A stretch of DNA of 9,995 nucleotides. Origin: an uncultured Anaerotruncus sp. Lineage in GTDB: Bacteria > Bacillota > Clostridia > Oscillospirales > Ruminococcaceae. The notes beneath the pieces are model-generated. The model saw only the letters and a program-made list of their open reading frames with translations, was not told the DNA's origin and did no database searches. Location: assembly GCF_902490045.1 (NCBI RefSeq), contig NZ_CABUCJ010000088.1, forward strand, positions 1-9,995, given 5' to 3'. Position 1 is the first letter of the stretch. The number at the start of each line of letters is the position of its first letter. The translations under genes and the position numbers were made by a program. Positions 7,243 through 9,995 of the stretch are shown here, in pieces.

Positions 7243-7299
7243 GATTGGAATATTCACGCGGGGAAAGTCATACAATATGAGAAATATACAGTTTACGCC

Positions 7300-7328
7300 T
7301 TGCCATAAGGCGAAATTTGTTGTAAAAT
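7300..7328 (+). promoter_or_regulatory. Sigma-A promoter of ireB
   Basis: TTGCCA (7300-7305), a 17-bp spacer and TAAAAT (7323-7328). The start would be near 7335, leaving a leader of only ~20 nt that is mostly the ribosome binding site. The -35 box is embedded in a perfect inverted repeat, CGCCTT (7296-7301)/AAGGCG (7307-7312), a possible operator or a chance palindrome. Confidence 0.65.
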
Positions 7329-7354
7329 GGTCAGTAAGAGGGAGGGGTGATGTC

Positions 7355-7600
7355 ATGCACGAGCCGACGATATCCTTTTCGATCCATGAGGATAAGGAAC
7401 AGCAGATGAAGGAAATCCTGACGGAGGTCTATGACGCGCTCCGCCAGAAGGGCTACAACCCGATCAACCAGATTGTGGGATACATCCTGTCGGAGGACCC
7501 GACTTATATCACGACCCACAACAACGCGCGCAGCCTCATCCGGAAAATCGACCGCGACGAGCTGCTCCAGATGCTGGTCAAAAGCTACCTGAACGACTAG
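7355..7600 (+). CDS. ireB: IreB-family regulatory phosphoprotein (UPF0297)
   Basis: An 81-residue cytosolic protein of the IreB/UPF0297 family. In Enterococcus faecalis IreB is a substrate of the PASTA-domain Ser/Thr kinase IreK and negatively influences cephalosporin resistance. The family core is clear: VYDAL at ~25-29, then KGYNPINQIVGY, LSEDPTYI, HNNARSLIRKIDRDELL and a closing LVKSYL. The N-terminus MHEPTISF keeps a threonine at residue 5 near where the E. faecalis protein is phosphorylated; equivalence is inferred. ATG 7355 is chosen because GGAGGGG (7341-7347) lies 7 nt upstream and the family begins here; the frame is open further upstream but crosses the promoter and the pheT terminator. 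In many Firmicutes ireB sits beside alaS and ruvX; here it stands after pheST and before ymfI. Confidence 0.95.
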   Translation: MHEPTISFSIHEDKEQQMKEILTEVYDALRQKGYNPINQIVGYILSEDPTYITTHNNARSLIRKIDRDELLQMLVKSYLND

Positions 7601-7610
7601 AAAATTACGG

Positions 7611-7637
7611 ACGCCCCCGCCCGCAGGACGGGGGCGT
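7611..7637 (+). other. Strong hairpin between ireB and ymfI, no T-tract
   Basis: A perfect 9-bp stem, ACGCCCCCG (7611-7619)/CGGGGGCGT (7629-7637), with a 9-nt loop. No T-tract follows on the plus strand, so it is not a standard intrinsic terminator. No promoter is evident between it and ymfI, so ymfI probably depends on transcription passing this hairpin. It may attenuate, pause or protect the mRNA end. Confidence 0.7.
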
Positions 7638-7657
7638 TGACATCCCGTGGAGGCTTT

Positions 7658-8395
7658 ATGAAGACCGTCCTGATTACCGGCGCATCCCGCGGCATCGGCC
7701 GGGCGTGCGCCCTCGCCTTTGCGCGGGAGGGCTGTGCCGTCGCGGCCTGCTGGCACAAAAACGAGGCCGCGGCCCGCTCGCTTTTGGACGAGCTCTCCGC
7801 CCTCGGCTGTGACGCGGAGCTCTTCCGCGCCGACATCGCCGACCCCGCCGCCGTCGAGGCGGCGGTTTGTGCCGCCGAAAAGCGCTTCGGCCATATCGAC
7901 GCGCTGGTCAACAACGCCGGCGTCGCCCAGCAGAAGCTCTTTACCGACCTCACGATCGCCGACTGGGACCGCATGATGGCGGTCAACGCGGGCGGCGTGT
8001 TCCACACCTGCCGCTGTGTCCTGCCCGGCATGATCCGCCGCCGCAGCGGCCGCATCGTCAACATCTCCTCCATCTGGGGAATCTCCGGCGCGTCCTGCGA
8101 GGTGCACTACTCCGCCTCCAAGGCCGCTGTCATCGGCTTCACCAGGGCGCTCGCGCAGGAGGTCGGCCCCTCGGGGATTACCGTCAACTGCGTCGCCCCC
8201 GGCGTCATCGACACCGAGATGAACGCCAGCCTCTCCCCCGAAACCCTCGCCGCGCTTCGGGATGACACGCCCCTCTGCCGCATCGGCTCCCCCGGGGACG
8301 TGGCGGACGCCGTTGTCTTTCTCTGCGGCGAACAGGCGAGGTTCATCACGGGGCAGGTCGTCAAAGTCGACGGCGGTTTCCTGAGCGGCGGTTGA
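7658..8395 (+). CDS. ymfI: SDR oxidoreductase, likely EF-P 5-aminopentanone reductase (YmfI-like)
   Basis: A 245-residue short-chain dehydrogenase/reductase. The NAD(P)-binding motif TGASRGIG is at 7-14, NNAG at 85-88, and the catalytic tetrad fits N110, S138, Y151 and K155. Basic R11 after the glycine motif suggests NADPH. Generic FabG is the nearest large family, but the active-site region SSIWGISGASCEVHYS (137-152) matches the B. subtilis YmfI signature from memory (SSIWG-x-TGASCEV-x-YS). YmfI reduces the 5-aminopentanone group on the EF-P lysine to 5-aminopentanol, completing a modification that helps EF-P relieve ribosome stalling. The ATG at 7658 has GGAGG only 4 nt upstream, a short spacing; an earlier TTG at 7637 overlaps the hairpin and has no RBS. 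It probably shares the ireB transcript. A FabG role cannot be ruled out. Confidence 0.85.
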   Translation: MKTVLITGASRGIGRACALAFAREGCAVAACWHKNEAAARSLLDELSALGCDAELFRADIADPAAVEAAVCAAEKRFGHIDALVNNAGVAQQKLFTDLTIADWDRMMAVNAGGVFHTCRCVLPGMIRRRSGRIVNISSIWGISGASCEVHYSASKAAVIGFTRALAQEVGPSGITVNCVAPGVIDTEMNASLSPETLAALRDDTPLCRIGSPGDVADAVVFLCGEQARFITGQVVKVDGGFLSGG

Positions 8396-8398
8396 TCC

Positions 8399-8425
8399 GG
8401 GGGACCTTTTGGGAAAATGTCCCCC
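8399..8425 (+). other. Hairpin after ymfI, possible weak terminator
   Basis: GGGGGAC (8399-8405) pairs with GTCCCCC (8419-8425); inside, TTTT pairs with AAAA around a GGG loop after one C/T mismatch. It begins 3 nt after the ymfI stop. No T-tract follows, only C-rich DNA, so it would be a poor intrinsic terminator but could define the mRNA 3' end. The remaining DNA to 8503 shows no gene. Confidence 0.5.
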
Positions 8426-8503
8426 CGTCCCCCCGAAAACACATCAGGCCCGCCTCCCCGCCCCACCGCGGGACACTGCCGTGTTCAAAACTGTCGGGCG
8501 TGT

Positions 8504-8803
8504 TCAGCCGGGCGCCGCGCTCCGCGCCGAATCCACACATGCGTCCAGTTCCCCAGCCAGCCGCGCACACAGCCGGAATCCCTCCGCGAACGCGGTTTCA
8601 CAGTGGATGCGCTCCAATTTGCATTGCGCGTCCACCACTGATTGCAGCCAGATAAGCTGTTTCTGTGTCAGCTTGCCCCGGACTTTGCGGATGCATCGGC
8701 CCCGCCGCGCCTCCGCCTCCTCAAATCCCGGCTGCTGTGCCGCCAGACCCGCATAATAGTCCAGGCTGTTCCGATAGAGCTGACGCAAATAATCTTCTGC
8801 CAC
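8504..8803 (-). CDS. Small DUF6809-like protein of unknown function
   Basis: A 99-residue, mainly helical, soluble protein from a GTG start. Its layout resembles the DUF6809 family of Firmicutes: a short N-terminal LRQLYRNSL helix, a charged middle (EARRGR) and a second half LTQKQLIWLQSVVDAQ...ETAFAEGFRLCARLAGEL, where the [F/Y]xxGFRLGxRL-type ending is typical. The assignment is from memory of the pattern, not a search. It contains five cysteines with no clear metal motif. GTG at 8803 is supported by GGAGG (8812-8816) 8 nt upstream. It is transcribed from the very strong divergent promoter at 8873-8901 and faces two XRE regulators, so it is probably under their control. No clear terminator follows; it converges on ymfI. 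Confidence 0.75.
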   Translation of the reverse strand: MAEDYLRQLYRNSLDYYAGLAAQQPGFEEAEARRGRCIRKVRGKLTQKQLIWLQSVVDAQCKLERIHCETAFAEGFRLCARLAGELDACVDSARSAAPG

Positions 8804-8811
8804 CGTTCTTC

Positions 8812-8816
8812 GCCTC
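8812..8816 (-). promoter_or_regulatory. RBS deciding the GTG start at 8803
   Basis: Read leftward, GGAGG lies 8 nt before GTG. No ATG in the same frame lies nearby, so this site settles the start. Confidence 0.8.
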
Positions 8817-8844
8817 CAAGCATAATATGTAATAGAGTTTTATT

Positions 8845-8875
8845 TTGTCACCGATACGGTGACATCAATTATATT
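8845..8875 (+). promoter_or_regulatory. Probable promoter of the XRE regulator pair
   Basis: The best -35 candidate is TTGTCA (8845-8850), overlapping operator 1. Several AT-rich -10 candidates follow: AATTAT (8867-8872, spacer 16) or TATATT (8870-8875, spacer 19). The exact register is uncertain. Any of these would start transcription inside or just before operator 2, leaving a short leader before the ATG at 8913. Confidence 0.5.
8847..8863. promoter_or_regulatory. Operator 1 for XRE regulator (inverted repeat)
   Basis: GTCACCGATACGGTGAC, a perfect 7-bp inverted repeat with a 3-nt centre. It covers the -35 region of the rightward promoter and positions about +3 to +19 of the leftward one, where bound protein would block both. 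Confidence 0.8.
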
Positions 8876-8901
8876 ATAGTCACCAGATCGGTGACTGTCA
8901 A
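8873..8901 (-). promoter_or_regulatory. Perfect consensus promoter toward DUF6809-like gene
   Basis: On the minus strand, TTGACA (8901-8896), exactly 17 bp, TATAAT (8878-8873): both boxes are full sigma-A consensus. The spacer is precisely operator 2. Predicted start is near 8866, with a leader of about 63 nt. Confidence 0.9.
8879..8895. promoter_or_regulatory. Operator 2 for XRE regulator (inverted repeat)
   Basis: GTCACCAGATCGGTGAC, 6-bp arms with a 5-nt centre; it shares GTCACC-N5-GGTGAC and the 17-bp length with operator 1. The two centres are 32 bp apart, about three helical turns, so dimers would sit on the same DNA face. It fills the spacer of the leftward promoter and lies 5 bp before the ribosome binding site of the first XRE gene. 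Confidence 0.8.
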
Positions 8902-8912
8902 GAGGTAACGCC

Positions 8913-9143
8913 ATGCCAGTCAAAAAAATGTTTTGCTCGCGCCTGAAGACGCTCCGTATCGCACATAAGGTCACGCTTGACGGCCTCGGGCAGGCGCTCG
9001 GCGTGACCAGACAGGCCGCAAGCCGTTGGGAAACCGGCGAGCGGCTTCCGAGCATTGATTACATTGAAGGTATCGCCGACTATTTCGGCGTATCGATAGA
9101 CTATCTTGTCGGGCGGACCGACAAACCGGAGATCAACCGTTAA
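8913..9143 (+). CDS. XRE/Cro-C1 family transcriptional regulator
   Basis: A 76-residue, single-domain DNA-binding protein. The HTH_3 fold covers residues ~9-63: RLKTLR in helix 1, TLDGLGQALG in helix 2, TRQAASRWETG as recognition helix (32-42) and LPSIDYIEGIADYFGVSIDYLVG closing the domain. Key features of the family are present: Q34, S37, W39, E40 and G42. There is no sensor, peptidase or oligomerisation domain. ATG 8913 has AGAGGT 6 nt upstream. Twin palindromes lie directly before it, so it most likely represses its own promoter and the divergent DUF6809-like gene. A second XRE gene follows after 24 nt, presumably on the same mRNA. No phage structural gene is nearby. Confidence 0.93.
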   Translation: MPVKKMFCSRLKTLRIAHKVTLDGLGQALGVTRQAASRWETGERLPSIDYIEGIADYFGVSIDYLVGRTDKPEINR

Positions 9144-9167
9144 AGTAACAAAAGGAGGGCACTTCAC

Positions 9168-9410
9168 GTGTTTGACCAAGACACCTTTGGGGACCGATTA
9201 AAATCTCTGCGCAGCCAGGAGGAAAAGTCGCCCGAAGAGATCGCAAAGCTGCTGGAACTGTCGACCGACCAGCTGCACAAGCTGGAAAACGGGAGTTTAG
9301 GCGCATCGCTGGATTTCCTTGTAAAGCTGGCGAACTACTTCCAGGTGTCGACGGATTACCTGCTGGGGCTGACGGACATTCCGCATCTCGAGCAGGGCGC
9401 GTCCGACTGA
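9168..9410 (+). CDS. Second XRE-like regulator, diverged recognition helix
   Basis: An 80-residue protein from a GTG start with a strong AGGAGGG 8 nt upstream. It aligns without gaps to the preceding regulator: about 24 of 76 positions are identical, including RLK-x-LR (10-15), E40, G42 and the closing YF-x-VS-x-DYL-x-G-x-TD-x-P (57-72). The fold is kept, but the recognition helix STDQLHKLENG lacks the usual Q and R residues, and the helix 2 region (EEKSPEEIAKLLE) is acidic. It may read a different operator, act as a partner or antagonist of the first protein, or bind DNA weakly; this is inference. It is the last gene of the pair and ends at a strong terminator. Stop is TGA. Confidence 0.88.
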   Translation: MFDQDTFGDRLKSLRSQEEKSPEEIAKLLELSTDQLHKLENGSLGASLDFLVKLANYFQVSTDYLLGLTDIPHLEQGASD

Positions 9411-9424
9411 ATTCGCCAATCGAT

Positions 9425-9459
9425 AAAAAAAGCCGCCGTCCCGGGGGACGGCGGCTTTT
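9425..9459. terminator. Bidirectional terminator between convergent genes
   Basis: GCCGCCGTCC (9432-9441), loop CGGG, GGACGGCGGC (9446-9455). Leftward transcripts end in seven Ts (from A 9425-9431), rightward ones in TTTT. It stops both the XRE pair and the minus-strand gene ending at 9469. Confidence 0.93.
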
Positions 9460-9468
9460 CAGCGTGAT

Positions 9469-9780
9469 TCAGGCTTTTTTCTCGTTGAGCTGGCGCTCGA
9501 GCCAGATGGAGGCGATGTTCATCGCGTCGAAGAGGTTGTTCTTCTCGGTTTTCTTCACGACGCGGTCGCGGGGGCGAAGCTCCTCGTCGGTGGACCAGAT
9601 TTGGACCGAAACCTTGGTCGGGAGGGTCTCGCCGTTAAAATCGGCCTCGCTGAGGATCTGGAGCATGGCGACGTATTTGTCGCCCATGTCCCCGTAATAG
9701 ATGGTATTTCCGCTGCGAACGAGCGGGCGGTCCTTGTAGGTCAGGGTACCGGGCTTGGTAATCTTCTTTTCCACAGTCAT
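9469..9780 (-). CDS. Small conserved-looking protein of unknown function
   Basis: A 103-residue soluble protein with no signal peptide or membrane helix. I do not recognise a named family, though it looks like a recurrent hypothetical protein of gut Clostridia. The N-terminal half reads as beta strands (GTLTYKDRPLVRSGNTIYYG, then KYVAMLQIL and TKVSVQIWST), suggesting a small beta-barrel or sheet; the C-terminus is helical (NNLFDAMNIASIWLERQL). The start is uncertain: ATG 9780 is preferred, with in-frame GTG 9783 and TTG 9789 just upstream and only a weak ribosome binding site (GAAGAT near 9797). A clear promoter at 9821-9849 and the terminator 10 nt past its stop show it is an independent single-gene unit. 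Confidence 0.82.
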   Translation of the reverse strand: MTVEKKITKPGTLTYKDRPLVRSGNTIYYGDMGDKYVAMLQILSEADFNGETLPTKVSVQIWSTDEELRPRDRVVKKTEKNNLFDAMNIASIWLERQLNEKKA

Positions 9781-9820
9781 CACTCGCAATCTATCTTCAT
9801 GAAATTTTGTACCAAGTTAA

Positions 9821-9849
9821 ATCATACCATAAATTTGCCGGGCTGTAAA
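9821..9849 (-). promoter_or_regulatory. Sigma-A promoter of the minus-strand unknown gene
   Basis: Leftward, TTTACA (9849-9844), a 17-bp spacer and TATGAT (9826-9821). Predicted start is near 9814, giving a leader of about 34 nt to ATG 9780. Confidence 0.75.
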
Positions 9850-9896
9850 GCGCGGCGCGCTTTGATTTTCCGCCCTGCGGCCGGGGGGATTTTTAC

Positions 9897-9995
9897 GCGT
9901 CCCTCCGGGACGCTTTAGAGGAGCCGCCTACGGCGGCAGGAATTGCCGGGTCCCGCCCCGGCGGGCGGGTCCATTTCTTGCGCGCCCAAGAAATG
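9897..9995. repeat. Cluster of GC-rich inverted repeats at right edge
   Basis: Four perfect inverted repeats follow one another: GCGTCCC/GGGACGC (9897-9913), GCCGCC/GGCGGC (9923-9937), CCCGCC/GGCGGG (9952-9965) and CATTTCTTG/CAAGAAATG (9972-9995), with centres of 3, 3, 2 and 6 nt. The last reaches the window edge and may continue. No convincing gene is seen in 9850-9995. This could be a dispersed extragenic repeat or structured end of a neighbouring transcript. Confidence 0.6.

Noticed and set aside
7271..7276. TACAAT as an extra -10 box upstream of ireB
   Set aside because: No acceptable -35 box at 16-18 bp; the 7300-7328 promoter is clearly better.
7637..7642. Perfect -35 box TTGACA before ymfI
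   Set aside because: No -10 box lies 16-19 bp downstream; that stretch is already inside the ymfI coding start, and TTGACA overlaps the hairpin arm.
7331..8107. Minus-strand frame spanning ireB and ymfI
   Set aside because: It overlaps two well-recognised genes and has no family resemblance.
8392..8655. Plus-strand frames downstream of ymfI
   Set aside because: They overlap the DUF6809-like gene in antisense, are proline/arginine-rich and lack an RBS.
8504..9410. Prophage or integrated plasmid remnant
   Set aside because: No integrase, attachment-site repeats, replication or structural genes are visible; only regulators and one small gene.
9601..9918. Plus-strand frame over the right-hand unknown gene
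   Set aside because: Antisense to a gene with its own promoter, RBS region and terminator, and it runs into the repeat cluster.

Overview
The window looks like a GC-rich chromosomal segment of a Gram-positive anaerobe of the Clostridia, plausibly an Oscillospiraceae/Acutalibacteraceae-type gut bacterium. This is inferred from gene content: a T-box-controlled pheST operon with a cysteine-containing Firmicutes-type PheS, an IreB regulator, a YmfI-type EF-P reductase, GGAGG-type ribosome binding sites and sigma-A promoters with 17-bp spacers. No RNA gene other than the T-box leader, no CRISPR array and no insertion sequence is visible.

Layout. (1) Positions 1-82 hold GC-rich hairpins and the terminator of a leftward operon. 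(2) 83-1646, minus strand: prfB (release factor 2, without the usual frameshift) followed by a half-size EamA membrane protein. (3) 1647-1860 is a divergent control region with a promoter on each strand. (4) 1861-2895, plus: a membrane protein with a RING-like zinc finger, a zinc ribbon and a DUF2628-like region. (5) 3021-3428, plus: a small PH-domain protein. (6) 3429-3783: promoter and phenylalanine T-box riboswitch. (7) 3784-7201: pheS and pheT. (8) 7355-7600: ireB, then 7658-8395: a YmfI-like SDR. (9) 8504-9410: an accessory-looking regulatory island in which a DUF6809-like gene (minus) diverges from two consecutive XRE/Cro-C1 regulators (plus), with a two-operator control region at 8845-8901. 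(10) 9469-9780, minus: a small conserved-looking protein I cannot name, sharing a bidirectional terminator with the regulators. (11) 9850-9995: GC-rich intergenic DNA packed with short perfect inverted repeats.

Much of the window concerns translation: peptide release (prfB), Phe-tRNA charging (pheST) and probable EF-P modification (ymfI). IreB is tied to PASTA-kinase signalling. These genes mostly carry their own promoters, so this looks like a neighbourhood rather than one operon. The most distinctive feature is 8845-8901: a perfect consensus promoter (TTGACA, 17 bp, TATAAT) reads toward the DUF6809-like gene and its spacer is exactly one copy of the operator GTCACC-N5-GGTGAC. A second copy lies 32 bp away, centre to centre, at the predicted transcription start.
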